Assembly: GCA_019058445.1 (NCBI GenBank)
Contig: JAHPZA010000009.1
Location: forward strand, 186,001-250,000
Source of the DNA: Promethearchaeota archaeon
GTDB taxonomy: Archaea > Asgardarchaeota > Lokiarchaeia > Sigyniarchaeales > SOKP01
Length of the DNA: 64,000 nucleotides
Direction: 5' to 3'
Shown: positions 51,043 through 60,646 of the stretch, one piece after another
Numbering within the stretch: the stretch's first letter is position 1
Layout of the letters: each line of letters opens with the position of its first letter
The notes under the pieces: generated by a model
What the model was told of the DNA's origin: nothing
Databases searched by the model: none
The model's input: only the letters and a program-made list of their open reading frames with translations
Program-made: the position numbers and the translations under genes

Positions 51043-54000
51043 CTAATTTTTATTAAAAAGCAAAAAATATTGCTCCTTAATAGTTTCTAAATTTTTAAGC
51101 GCTTCAAGGGTAAAGATCATCATATATTTAGAATGAAGTTTATCGTGATTCGGACAGATATTATGTGCTAGTTCATGGGCAGCAATCATTAACCAAATTA
51201 AAAATAAGGGATACTTGTTTTCAAGCTCTTCATCAATCATTAACAAATAGTTAAACAGTATTTGTCCCTTATAATTAAAAGCTTCAATAGGGGCATTGAA
51301 TAGTGCAACTGAAACTGTCTCTTGATTTCCCCCCATCATAGAGATTATGAATTGTAGCATTTTTTCAAATTTTTGAAGTAAATTAACATCAAAATTAACT
51401 TCAAGATCATCTTGGATATAGTAATGAAATCCATTTACTTTTTCAATTTTTAATTTCGGAATTGGTGGGGTAATATCAACTCCACCGAATTCAGCACGAC
51501 CCGGGAATTCCATTGATTTGTACATAGTTTTTCTTTGCTTTTTTAAAATCCTTTTGGTATTATTGTTGATTTTGTAATAATTGGAAATTCTTCCCTGATT
51601 AAAATTAAAATTATTATCAATTTGTTGTTTAATAAAATCAGTCATTTTATTATGAGGAGGTGGTGATTTAAGGATAATATTAATCTGATCCTCCTGATTA
51701 ACCGATATATTTTTATTCATATTTAGTATTCTTTTTTGAATATTAGTTCCAGTAGCTTCTTTGATTATATTAAACCGTTTGGGCGTCCATGATTTCGGTT
51801 TTATATCTTTCTTTTTAGAAATTCTGGGTAAGTTTTGATAAAATCGTGAATTTTTAATTAAATCCTGATTTTTTTCCTCTACCAAATTTAATTTGACATT
51901 GGGGTTATTAAATTTCTTAGCTTCTAACTTAAATGTAGAATATCCAAGTTCTTTCAAGGTTTGAATCTTATTTTCTGAAAATAACAATTTTTCTATTATA
52001 GGACTGAACATTTTAGCTTTAGGGACACTTCCAATGAATACACTATATGCGATTGCTTTTGAAAAATCCATTAAAAATTTGGTGGGATTTCTTTTATTGA
52101 TATGTTGGATTATCCCAATTATATTTTTCTTTGAATCATATTCTACTGTATTGCCTTGAATCTTACTCTTTTTATTTTCATACTGAAGTTCATAGAATAT
52201 ATGTTCACATATTAAACATTTTATTTTTCTAATTCGGCTTTTCCAATTTTTATCTAGTGAAGAAATATTACTTTCTTTTACAATGATTTCTATATAGGGT
52301 ATAAGTTCAACAATCTTCATTGATAAATCTTTGGAGAATTGAGCTCCTTTTATTTCTCCAGTAAACATAATATTTTTGAGAATGACATCCGAAACCTTTT
52401 TCACACCGACACTCTCTAAAAAATCTATAATTTTATCATTAATAATGGCTACTTTAATTGAAGGGAATCTTTCTATATAGGATTTTTCATCAGGAATAAA
52501 AATTTTATCGGGATATTCGAATGATTTTAAATCATCACTTAGTACTATCTTGGATTTCCTTAAGCTTAGTCTCATACTTTCGCTTAGAAATCTATAACGC
52601 TGTCCTAGTATGTTATACAACATAAAAAGCCTCTGAGATTCTACTTTCCCATGATTTGTATATTCGATTAAAAATTCTGCCACATCATCGCTGTTAATAG
52701 ATGTTTTAACGCCTATTCTTTTAAAGAAATTTAGACTATTAGGGTAATCCGAATATCTAATCAAATTCTTTTTATCTCCATAAATAACTTCCGCCTCTCT
52801 TGAATAGATAATGAGTTTTGATGCCTTTTCGAAAGTTTGATATTTAGGGAGATATATAATTGGATTATTCATCAATTTCTTTATAGTATTAACATTTAAT
52901 CTGTTAAAATTATCGGTTTGTCCAAGAAATGCATAAATTTTATCAAATCTCTTTTTAAGGCTCGGAATATCTGAGTTATTATCAAAGATCTGTTTATCTT
53001 TTATTAGGTTATTAAATAAATGATAAGCAACATCCTCAGGGATAGCGTTTTCATTTATTCCTAATTTTTTAAATAATTTTTCAGGAATGTTAATTAATGG
53101 ATAAGGAACAGATTCTCCTAATAAATTCATTATTTTTTCTTGTTTGATGTAGATTTCAGTAGATTTTTTAAGGCCTTTAGTGCTAGGAATGAAAGCTAAT
53201 TCTTTTAACTCGAGAAAAAATCCACGTTTTTCATCTTTTTGATCGTTTTTAGCAATAGCATTTAAGAGTAATTCTATTCTTTCTTTAAGTTCATGCGCAA
53301 TCTTTCCGTTTTGTTTTTCCTGTGATTTATAAATATTAATTGCTTGCTCTATTGCTAATCTCAAGTGTTTTATTTTTGGATACTTTGAAATTCCAATTTT
53401 CTTAAAAAACTTTAACCACTCTTTATTAGTATCCTCTTTTGGATCAAAATAATTTACAAGATCGCCCAATATTTTTTTATTTTGGTCATTTAAGAAATAA
53501 CAATCATTTGGTCTGACAAATTTACCATCAGTAGTGGGAATTAATTCAATTTTTTCTAAATATTTAAGATCGCTGTTTTTAAGACTACGCACATTTTTTG
53601 ATAAAAATTTCAAGACCTCTAAAGATATTATCGCAGATCCATGTTTTCTTATCTGAGCTATAACATATTTTGCAGTTAATTCTTTAGAAACTCCTAAATT
53701 TTCGAAGTACATTTTGCATTTTCTAGATGCCTCAAGTTTCTTAGGAATTAAAGCTATATTATTCCCAAAGACATTTTTTGTGGCCGCACGATTGAAAAAG
53801 GCCTCATCAGGATTCTTAAAACCATCATTAGTAATAATTATTTTACGTTTTTTATCTAAAAGCCCGAACTTATGAAAATATATGTAGTATTTTTTCAATA
53901 ACTCTAAATTTTTTGTGGAAAATGAGGATTTCTTTGAAATGAAATAATCTAAAACTTGTTTAGGTCTGAGTTTTGGGACCCCCAGATTTATAATAAAATC

Positions 54001-55605
54001 CTTTAATGGTTTGTTCTCTATGAAGTCAGAATTAAGTTCCTTCTGTGACGAATAGAGACCTATAGCTTCCTCATGTGGGATGATTAAATGCCTTGGTACG
54101 AGGAGTTTCCCCCCTCTATTTGGGAGGGTTTTCCTATTTAAGAGAAGGGTTTTCATTTGCTTGGTTATTTTGTTACGGTGAATGGAAAGATATGACCACG
54201 CGTTAAAAAGATCTTGCGTCTTTCTAATATTTCCAAGTGCAATGTTTTCAACTAAGTCGCTAATTGTAAGTTCTCTTACACCTGCGGTTTTAAGAAGTTT
54301 AATTATATCTTCATTTGAGCCGGGATCTATAAATTTAAACTGATTTTTGAAGAAGGTCCATAATCCAGGATCGGCAATTGCCATTTTTGATGCCTTATTC
54401 CAGTTACCATTTTGATCTAATACATTCGTTTCAAGATATTTTACAATTTGTCTGAAAATATATTCCTTAGTATAAGATTCCAATGAAGAATACGTTTCTC
54501 TATAGTAAATTGTTTCCAGAATTGCATTAAAGAATTCAATCTTTCTTGCATCAGGAAAAGAAGATAAATATTTTTTAAAATAAGTGAGGGTAACTTCAAG
54601 TAATTCGGAAGCTTTACTTAGCAAAAACTTATTAAAATCTCCATCTATACCCTCTGTGGAAAATCCTTTTCTTGAAGTTTCTGGACTAAAATTACTAGAG
54701 AGCACAAAACCCAATCCAAATTGTGTATCAGATGGAAAAATGATATAAATTGGATAGTCGACTCTTTTTGGCAGGTTATTCTCAATTGCAAATGCGAGAT
54801 AAATGGGAATTTTAATATCTTCGGATTCTAAGATTAATACTTTTTGATTTAAATACTTTTTAGGAATATCTATGTCGCGTTTAACCACAATCCATCTATT
54901 CTCTTCTGAACGTAATTTTTTTCCTTTTGAAAATGTCTTAGTGATTAGAACGTTCATTATATTTGCTTGAATTTTATTACTTTTGAACAATACCTGATCC
55001 TCTATTGATTTTTTTAATTCAAGCATTTTATCAGAGTAAGTTAAATTTATAGTTTTTAATTTTCGCGTAAACAATAGATGGGAATATTGTGTGAGATAAT
55101 CTTCAATTTTATCCAATTTTTTTAAGTCATCTGAAGAGAGCCGTGAATGGAATGGCAGAATTAATCTTGTACCCTTAAAAAATGAATTGTAGTTTTCATT
55201 GATATATGGAACGAAATCTTCTGAATCATGATCCATTTTAAATTTTAGCAAAACCTTTCCCGAATGATACATAGGCGTGTCTGAAACCGATAGAACTGAG
55301 AGTGCTCCTAAGTTCATAGCTCCTGTTTTATCAAAATCTTTTCCTCCTAAACATGGTGTTAGAAGTCTTTCAATATCGTTAGAATCGAATGGTTTCCCAT
55401 CGTTAATAACCTCTATTTCTTTTGGCAAACTTATTCTAAATTTAATAGAATCGGCATCTGCATCATCAGCATTCTGGATTAATTCTCGTACAAACGTACG
55501 CACATCACTGTATAGATTATGAAATCGATGAGTTGTTTGATAAGCAGGATATATGATTTGTTTTCTTTTTAAATTACAATTTTCAAATTCTTTATTTATT
55601 TCCAT
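51043..55605 (-). CDS. Giant sacsin-like GHKL ATPase with C-terminal HExxH motif
   Basis: The N-terminal 170 residues match the sacsin/HSP90-type GHKL ATPase: 'TFVRELIQNADDADAD' (N-box Asn), 'EVINDGKPFD' (Asp/Gly of motif G1) and 'KTGAMNLGALSVLSVSDTP'. The next 1200 residues are repetitive and helical, with recurring short units of the type 'GV..LRP..V..' ('VPKLRPKQVLDYFIS', 'VSKELTAKYVIAQI', 'IKHLRLAIEQAI'). The C-terminus has 'IAAHELAHNICPNHDKLHSKYM', an HExxH zinc-protease motif with a downstream His. There is no membrane segment. This fusion of a chaperone-like ATPase with a possible zincin is unusual. A defence or quality-control role is speculative. Confidence 0.7.
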   Translation of the reverse strand: MEINKEFENCNLKRKQIIYPAYQTTHRFHNLYSDVRTFVRELIQNADDADADSIKFRISLPKEIEVINDGKPFDSNDIERLLTPCLGGKDFDKTGAMNLGALSVLSVSDTPMYHSGKVLLKFKMDHDSEDFVPYINENYNSFFKGTRLILPFHSRLSSDDLKKLDKIEDYLTQYSHLLFTRKLKTINLTYSDKMLELKKSIEDQVLFKSNKIQANIMNVLITKTFSKGKKLRSEENRWIVVKRDIDIPKKYLNQKVLILESEDIKIPIYLAFAIENNLPKRVDYPIYIIFPSDTQFGLGFVLSSNFSPETSRKGFSTEGIDGDFNKFLLSKASELLEVTLTYFKKYLSSFPDARKIEFFNAILETIYYRETYSSLESYTKEYIFRQIVKYLETNVLDQNGNWNKASKMAIADPGLWTFFKNQFKFIDPGSNEDIIKLLKTAGVRELTISDLVENIALGNIRKTQDLFNAWSYLSIHRNKITKQMKTLLLNRKTLPNRGGKLLVPRHLIIPHEEAIGLYSSQKELNSDFIENKPLKDFIINLGVPKLRPKQVLDYFISKKSSFSTKNLELLKKYYIYFHKFGLLDKKRKIIITNDGFKNPDEAFFNRAATKNVFGNNIALIPKKLEASRKCKMYFENLGVSKELTAKYVIAQIRKHGSAIISLEVLKFLSKNVRSLKNSDLKYLEKIELIPTTDGKFVRPNDCYFLNDQNKKILGDLVNYFDPKEDTNKEWLKFFKKIGISKYPKIKHLRLAIEQAINIYKSQEKQNGKIAHELKERIELLLNAIAKNDQKDEKRGFFLELKELAFIPSTKGLKKSTEIYIKQEKIMNLLGESVPYPLINIPEKLFKKLGINENAIPEDVAYHLFNNLIKDKQIFDNNSDIPSLKKRFDKIYAFLGQTDNFNRLNVNTIKKLMNNPIIYLPKYQTFEKASKLIIYSREAEVIYGDKKNLIRYSDYPNSLNFFKRIGVKTSINSDDVAEFLIEYTNHGKVESQRLFMLYNILGQRYRFLSESMRLSLRKSKIVLSDDLKSFEYPDKIFIPDEKSYIERFPSIKVAIINDKIIDFLESVGVKKVSDVILKNIMFTGEIKGAQFSKDLSMKIVELIPYIEIIVKESNISSLDKNWKSRIRKIKCLICEHIFYELQYENKKSKIQGNTVEYDSKKNIIGIIQHINKRNPTKFLMDFSKAIAYSVFIGSVPKAKMFSPIIEKLLFSENKIQTLKELGYSTFKLEAKKFNNPNVKLNLVEEKNQDLIKNSRFYQNLPRISKKKDIKPKSWTPKRFNIIKEATGTNIQKRILNMNKNISVNQEDQINIILKSPPPHNKMTDFIKQQIDNNFNFNQGRISNYYKINNNTKRILKKQRKTMYKSMEFPGRAEFGGVDITPPIPKLKIEKVNGFHYYIQDDLEVNFDVNLLQKFEKMLQFIISMMGGNQETVSVALFNAPIEAFNYKGQILFNYLLMIDEELENKYPLFLIWLMIAAHELAHNICPNHDKLHSKYMMIFTLEALKNLETIKEQYFLLFNKN

Positions 55606-55860
55606 TCAATAACCCCAAAAAATAGTTATATTCAATGAGCTTATAAAAAAGATGATGTTTATTGATTTTAAATTTAACTATAAGGAATAATAAGAATCGA
55701 AATGAGTGATTTTAGTATTAAATGTAAGAGATTTGAGCTTATAAGAAAGAGCATAAATCCTAGACAAATAATTTAACAAGATTTACATAAATTTTTTTAT
55801 ATATCTAAGAATAAATAAATATTAACAACAAATTAAAGAGATTCATTAAAGTCGATTGTT

Positions 55861-56298
55861 ATGCCTGAAATAGAAACAAAAATAGAAATAAATGCCCCTC
55901 CAGATCTTATCTTTAAAATCTTAGATGATTTTAAAAATGCTCAAGTTTGGAACATAGTAATTAGCCATACAGAGGAATTAGAACCGAATAAAAAATATTT
56001 CTTTAAAACAAATGTAGGAGATATGACAACCACGAGAACTGAAACTATTGAAAATAAAAAAGTTGCAATGCTCCAAGAAGGGAGCCCTATACAAGAAATG
56101 GCATATCTTATAGAACCCAAAGGGGAAGTTACAGAAGTTGCTATATGGGGTGTATTTGAATTAGAAGAGCAGCGGAGTATTATGAAGATGGCAGGCGAAT
56201 TGCTACTTAAAAGTTTAAAAGTATATGTTAACCATATCGTAGCTGGTGGGAAACCTGAAGACTATGAAAAATCTTTTGATGAAATAAAAAATGCCTAA
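55861..56298 (+). CDS. SRPBCC (START-like) ligand-binding protein
   Basis: The fold is recognisable from 'ETKIEINAPPDLIFKILDDF' at the start, the 'AQVWN' turn and the long C-terminal helix 'MAGELLLKSLKVYVNHIVAG'. Length (145 aa) is standard for polyketide-cyclase/SRPBCC proteins, which bind hydrophobic ligands in a cavity. No catalytic residues can be assigned. A TATA-like 'ttttttatatatc' lies about 65 bases upstream. It is monocistronic, convergent with the XRE-CBS regulator. Confidence 0.7.
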   Translation: MPEIETKIEINAPPDLIFKILDDFKNAQVWNIVISHTEELEPNKKYFFKTNVGDMTTTRTETIENKKVAMLQEGSPIQEMAYLIEPKGEVTEVAIWGVFELEEQRSIMKMAGELLLKSLKVYVNHIVAGGKPEDYEKSFDEIKNA

Positions 56299-56348
56299 TT
56301 CTTTTTTTGAAATTAATTTTTTTTTTTAATTTTGTTATGTAATTATTG

Positions 56349-56909
56349 CTATACTAGTTTTAATAAGTCTGCATCAGTACTAATTCCAATATATTTTCCA
56401 TGTTCTTTTACAAGAACAGCAGGATAATTGGTTAGTAAATTAGAGATATCCCTTATATCCCAATCCTTTTCTATTTCGGGAAATGGTAATTCTTTAATGA
56501 GTTCAACTTCAGCGTTAATTAGATTAGGATTATCAGTAATGAGCTTTTGAATTTTCTTAGAAGTAATACTTCCAAGATTTTGTCCATTCTCAATAATAGG
56601 AAGCTGAGATATTTTATATTTATTCATTAATTCAACGGCGTTTTTAATAGTGGATTTAGGTGTTATAGAGATAATATTTTTACTCATAATTGTTTCTGCT
56701 CTCCGTTCTGATTTTTTAATTCTCAATTTTTCATTCTCTAAGTAATCAAAAATCTTTTTTACTGTTAAATAAGATGGATTTCCAATACCATTTTCAATTC
56801 GAGAAATAGTAGCTTGAGAAATGCCTAAATCTTTTTCAATCTTTTTTTGATTAATATTAAGTTTCCTTCTAATTATCTTAATCTCTTTCAAATCTGGAAT
56901 TAGTGGCAT
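56349..56909 (-). CDS. XRE-family regulator with CBS pair
   Basis: Residues 6-58 form an XRE helix-turn-helix ('KKIEKDLGISQATISRIENG'). Residues 72-186 form two CBS motifs ('TIMSKNIISITPKSTIKNAV', 'ISTDADLLKLV'). CBS pairs bind adenosyl ligands such as SAM, AMP or ATP. The gene is transcribed away from the homocysteine-synthesis genes, with 140 bp between the starts that contain a paired inverted repeat (56972-57035). Together this suggests that the protein controls that operon in response to a methionine-pathway ligand. The enzyme it would control also has a CBS pair. Confidence 0.8.
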   Translation of the reverse strand: MPLIPDLKEIKIIRRKLNINQKKIEKDLGISQATISRIENGIGNPSYLTVKKIFDYLENEKLRIKKSERRAETIMSKNIISITPKSTIKNAVELMNKYKISQLPIIENGQNLGSITSKKIQKLITDNPNLINAEVELIKELPFPEIEKDWDIRDISNLLTNYPAVLVKEHGKYIGISTDADLLKLV

Positions 56910-56971
56910 TTTTATAATATTTATGAATATTTTATGTTATATATGGATATTTCTTTTCTTAATTATTTATA

Positions 56972-57035
56972 AATAAAATATTGTTTTTATTATTAACTTT
57001 TATTGATATTTTTAAAATAGAAACAATATTTTATT
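56972..57035. promoter_or_regulatory. Inverted-repeat operator candidate
   Basis: Two 15 bp arms, aataaaatattgttt (56972-56986) and aaacaatattttatt (57021-57035), are perfect reverse complements separated by 34 bp. The second arm ends 13 bases before the GTG start of the sulfurtransferase gene. The site sits between the divergent XRE-CBS gene and that operon, the expected position for autoregulation and operon control. The arms also contain TATA-like sequence, so some symmetry may come from A/T content. Confidence 0.5.
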
Positions 57036-57048
57036 ACATGGTGATAGC

Positions 57049-58521
57049 GTGACTAAGACGTATTCTGAGATTAATGAAAAAATAAAAAATGGCAGTGTGG
57101 TGGTATTAACCGCCGAAGAAATGATAAATTTTGTAGATGAGCATGGAATTAAAGTTGCTGCCGAGGAAGTTGATGTGGTTACCACGGGAACTTTTGGTCC
57201 TATGTGTTCGAGTGGAGCGTTTTTAAATTTCGGGCATAGCGACCCCCCTATAAAGTTCGAACATTTAACATTAAACGATGTAAAGGCATATCATGGGAAT
57301 GCTGCTGTCGATTGCTATATTGGTTGTACCAGAATGGCAGATATAAAGCCATTTGAATATGGAGGAGGGCATGTAATTGAGGATCTCGTGTCTGGTAAAC
57401 CAATAAGGCTGAAAGGAACTTCTTATACGACGGATTGTTACCCCCTTGCTGAAGTTGATACCGAATTTACACTTGATGATCTTAATCAGGCAATTTTATG
57501 TAATCCTAGAAATGGGTATCAGCGATATGTATGTGCGGTAAATAGTTCCGATAAAACGATCTATACATATATGGGGAAATTATTGCCAAATTTTGGAAAT
57601 GCTCATTTTGCTGGATCTGGGTGTTTGAATCCTTTAACTAATGATCCTGATTATGAAACCATTGGATTGGGTACAAAAATATTTCTTGGAGGAGGGGTGG
57701 GATATGTAATTGGGGAAGGAACGCAACATAGCCCCTCCAATAGATTTGGTACTTTATTTGTTAAAGGAAATCTAAAGCAAATGAAGCCGGAATTTTTACG
57801 TGGAGCAACTTATGAAAAATATGGCACTTCAATGTTTGTTGGGCTTGGTATTCCCATACCCATTTTGAATGAAGGATTAGCTAAAAAAACGGCTATTAAA
57901 GACGAGGAAGTAATAACTGGTATTGTAGATTATGGTATACCCCGAAGGGATAGACCTACACTTAAAGAAATTACATATAAAGAATTAAAAAGTGGTTCAA
58001 TTGAGTTAAATGGGAAAAAAATAAAGTGTTCATCTTTAACATCGTTGTATCATGCACGAAAAATTGCTGAAACTCTTAAAAACTGGATCCTCAATGGAGA
58101 CTTTCTATTAAATCCTCCAGCTGAAACGCTGCCAACAGATACCGTATTTAAACCAATGAAGTTGACAGCTGAGTTGAAATTCGTAAAAGATTTAAAGAAA
58201 GATGCTGAAATTTGTTATGATGACTGTGATATTAAAGTAGTCGCTGAAATTATTATTAGAAAAAATGTTAATCACATTGTTATTACCGATCGAGACCGTA
58301 CTCTAAAAGGAATCGTCACGAGTTTTGATATTACAAGGGCTATTGCTGAAGATAAGGATCACTTGAGTGATATAATTACAAAGCGGGTCTTTACAACCAA
58401 GGATAATGAGCCTATAAGTAACGCCGCGAGAAAAATGAAAATAAATAATATTTCTGCCTTACCTGTCCTCGATGATGAGAGAAGGGTTATAGGTATAATA
58501 ACAAGCGAGGAGCTGATGTAA
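57049..58521 (+). CDS. L-aspartate semialdehyde sulfurtransferase (COG1900-CBS type)
   Basis: The N-terminal ~370 residues match the COG1900/DUF39 homocysteine-biosynthesis protein ('VDVVTTGTFGPMCSSGAF', 'GGGHVIEDLVSGKP', 'IFLGGGVGYVIGEGTQHSP'), with cysteines 53 and 130 placed as in the methanogen enzyme. Residues about 375-490 form a CBS pair. Known homologues in methanogens, with the partner ferredoxin, convert aspartate semialdehyde and a sulfur source to homocysteine. The start is GTG at 57049, preceded by 'ggtgat'; the partner gene begins 4 bp after the stop. Confidence 0.85.
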   Translation: MTKTYSEINEKIKNGSVVVLTAEEMINFVDEHGIKVAAEEVDVVTTGTFGPMCSSGAFLNFGHSDPPIKFEHLTLNDVKAYHGNAAVDCYIGCTRMADIKPFEYGGGHVIEDLVSGKPIRLKGTSYTTDCYPLAEVDTEFTLDDLNQAILCNPRNGYQRYVCAVNSSDKTIYTYMGKLLPNFGNAHFAGSGCLNPLTNDPDYETIGLGTKIFLGGGVGYVIGEGTQHSPSNRFGTLFVKGNLKQMKPEFLRGATYEKYGTSMFVGLGIPIPILNEGLAKKTAIKDEEVITGIVDYGIPRRDRPTLKEITYKELKSGSIELNGKKIKCSSLTSLYHARKIAETLKNWILNGDFLLNPPAETLPTDTVFKPMKLTAELKFVKDLKKDAEICYDDCDIKVVAEIIIRKNVNHIVITDRDRTLKGIVTSFDITRAIAEDKDHLSDIITKRVFTTKDNEPISNAARKMKINNISALPVLDDERRVIGIITSEELM

Positions 58522-58525
58522 AAAT

Positions 58526-58921
58526 TTGACTGTCATTAACGTTACCTTGCCATTTGGGCTAATAAAAAAAGTTGATGATTACTCAAAAATAATTAACGTT
58601 ATCTTAGAACAACAAATTTCTGTTAATATATTAAAATTTTCAACTGGTAGGAGTGGTATTAATCTACTTTTAGACATTCCTGAAGATAAAATAAACAGTA
58701 TCACTGAAGCATTGAAAAAGAATAAAGTTATTGTCAATAAAAAAGGAAGAGTAATTGTTGATATCGAAAAATGTATCGATTGTGGAGCATGCGTGTCCCT
58801 TTGTCCAACTGATGCCCTTCATCTGGACGAAAAAGGATTATTAGAATATTCCTTAGAACGTTGTCTTGGATGTGGGCTCTGTATTGATGCTTGTCCACGA
58901 GGCGCGATTGAAGAAACCTAA
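58526..58921 (+). CDS. NIL-domain ferredoxin partner of the sulfurtransferase
   Basis: An N-terminal NIL domain (about residues 1-75, 'LLLDIPEDKINSITEALKKN') is followed by two 4Fe-4S motifs, 'CIDCGACVSLCP' and 'CLGCGLCIDACP'. This is the classical partner encoded next to COG1900-CBS proteins and supplies electrons for homocysteine synthesis. The start is TTG, 4 bp after the upstream stop, so expression is coupled. Length (131 aa) is as expected. Confidence 0.85.
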   Translation: MTVINVTLPFGLIKKVDDYSKIINVILEQQISVNILKFSTGRSGINLLLDIPEDKINSITEALKKNKVIVNKKGRVIVDIEKCIDCGACVSLCPTDALHLDEKGLLEYSLERCLGCGLCIDACPRGAIEET

Positions 58922-58957
58922 AAGTTCTTAATCTTTTTTTTCTCTTTTATTTTTGAA

Positions 58958-59971
58958 TCAATCTTGAGTTATTATCGAGTATATCTCATCTAATCGTGGG
59001 GTTTTCCTTCGTAGTGTAATACAACGTTCTTCTTCACATCCTCTTAGTATAGCGATTAATTCGTTAATATGGATTGTAGGAATGTCCAACTTTTCCTTAT
59101 AATATTTGTTAATCTTTTCTCTATATTCTGGTTTACTCAAGGTATATAAACAGGTTGGACATGGCATTAACATAAAATCAGCGTCGACATTTTCTGCGCT
59201 TTTTAATTTGTTGTAAGTAATCTTGAGAGCTTCTTTCGGATGAATAACAATTTGAGATGCCCCCCATCCACAACACGCTTCTTTTTCTTGATATTCTACG
59301 GGCTTCCCACCAAAAAGTAAGACAAGCTCATCTAATTTGGTTTTATCTCTTAGATACGCATCAGCTGTTTTCTTATCTCTTGAAAGATTTAGATAATGAC
59401 ATCCGTAATGAACTGCAACTTTTAACTTTTTTAAATCAAATTTTAGTGTATTTAATACATCATTTCTAATTAGATATAACAAATCTAAATCGTGGACTAA
59501 TTTTAATTTTGGATTATCCAAGATCTCGTATTTTCCCGGATAATTCTTTCCAGAAGATTTTGCTTTTAAGCGGCTTAAAATTTCTTGAGTCTTCCTTTTT
59601 ACATCAGGATTTTTCAAAAAATCTCTTCCTCTCAGGAGAGAATTATAACACCCATTACAACTGAATAAAACCACATCAGCTTGCTGGTTAAGCTCACTAA
59701 GATTTCTTTCATTAATGGCAGCAAACTGAGCTCTAGTGATTAAATTTCTCTGAAAAAAAGTACCGGAACAGCATGATTGATTTTCACAGACAGAAATATC
59801 CAAATTAAGTTCTTCTAATAAGTCATGAATCCCCCAGCGCACTCCCGGAAAATATTTTTCGAGACATGCTTTAAATAAGCATAACTTTTTATTCCTAAAA
59901 AAATCTAGAGGATTCTCAGGATATTTGCTTTCTATTTCATCTAAATCTAATGCTAAACTGTTAAATTCCAT
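58958..59971 (-). CDS. hdrB: Heterodisulfide reductase subunit B-like (CCG domains)
   Basis: Two CCG-type cysteine-rich motifs are present: 'CENQSCCSGTF' with 'CNGCYN', and 'CHYLN' with 'EACCGWGASQ' and 'MPCPTCLY'. These bind the non-cubane 4Fe-4S cluster pair used to cleave disulfides in HdrB. The gene follows hdrC by 20 bp, the common HdrC-HdrB order. Length (337 aa) is slightly longer than usual. HdrA is not in the window, so the electron source is unknown. It is convergent with the homocysteine operon; a link through sulfur metabolism is possible. Confidence 0.8.
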   Translation of the reverse strand: MEFNSLALDLDEIESKYPENPLDFFRNKKLCLFKACLEKYFPGVRWGIHDLLEELNLDISVCENQSCCSGTFFQRNLITRAQFAAINERNLSELNQQADVVLFSCNGCYNSLLRGRDFLKNPDVKRKTQEILSRLKAKSSGKNYPGKYEILDNPKLKLVHDLDLLYLIRNDVLNTLKFDLKKLKVAVHYGCHYLNLSRDKKTADAYLRDKTKLDELVLLFGGKPVEYQEKEACCGWGASQIVIHPKEALKITYNKLKSAENVDADFMLMPCPTCLYTLSKPEYREKINKYYKEKLDIPTIHINELIAILRGCEEERCITLRRKTPRLDEIYSIITQD

Positions 59972-59991
59972 TTTAACCTATAATTATAATT

Positions 59992-60519
59992 TTATTTACG
60001 CTTTTTTCTTTTATTTTTATTGGTCTTACTAGCTTTAAATACATATTTTATTCGAGCAAAATTACAAATTTCGTTTAATTCATCAATCATTTCTTGAGGA
60101 AGTTTATTTCCTAGTTGTTCCTCAACAACAACACCAGATGTTAGAAATCTTTCTGCCATTTCTACATATTTGGTAAGGTCATTATAGCGAGGACCATATC
60201 CTTTTTTAAATGATTCGTTTCTTAGATTTATGATTAATAATGGGATGTTTATTCCTTCTCTCGGACACACCCTTTTACATTTTTCACATAGGAAACAATA
60301 CCAAATATCGTCCTCTTTCAAAACGCTTTTGTCGCCCCGAAGGATTTTTTGTATGATTTTTCTTATGTTAAAATTAGAAATTTTAGAAGCTGGACACTCT
60401 CCCACACATTTACCGCAGGAAATACATTCGATTATATTTCTATTTTCTTCAACATCAGCAATAAGTTCAGCTAAGAAATCATCATTCCAATTATCATCAG
60501 ACTCTATATCATCTACCAT
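59992..60519 (-). CDS. hdrC: Heterodisulfide reductase subunit C-like (two 4Fe-4S)
   Basis: Two 4Fe-4S motifs are present: 'CISCGKCVGECPAS' (Cys32/35/38/42) and 'CFLCEKCKRVCPRE' (Cys75/78/81/85), with helices between and after as in HdrC. A basic tail (KNKRKKRK) is unusual. It starts at ATG 60519 after an acidic N-terminus. It transfers electrons to HdrB, encoded 20 bp downstream. In methanogens the partner substrate is CoM-S-S-CoB; in this setting the disulfide is unknown. Confidence 0.8.
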   Translation of the reverse strand: MVDDIESDDNWNDDFLAELIADVEENRNIIECISCGKCVGECPASKISNFNIRKIIQKILRGDKSVLKEDDIWYCFLCEKCKRVCPREGINIPLLIINLRNESFKKGYGPRYNDLTKYVEMAERFLTSGVVVEEQLGNKLPQEMIDELNEICNFARIKYVFKASKTNKNKRKKRK

Positions 60520-60646
60520 ACTGAGCCAATTTTTTCATTTAATTTCTCTTCCTATATGATAACCATAATTCATTGTAAAAAAATTATTAGTTTTTAAATA
60601 TAACACAATTAATTAAATCTTTTAAAGAAAATAATCTTTAAAGCAA

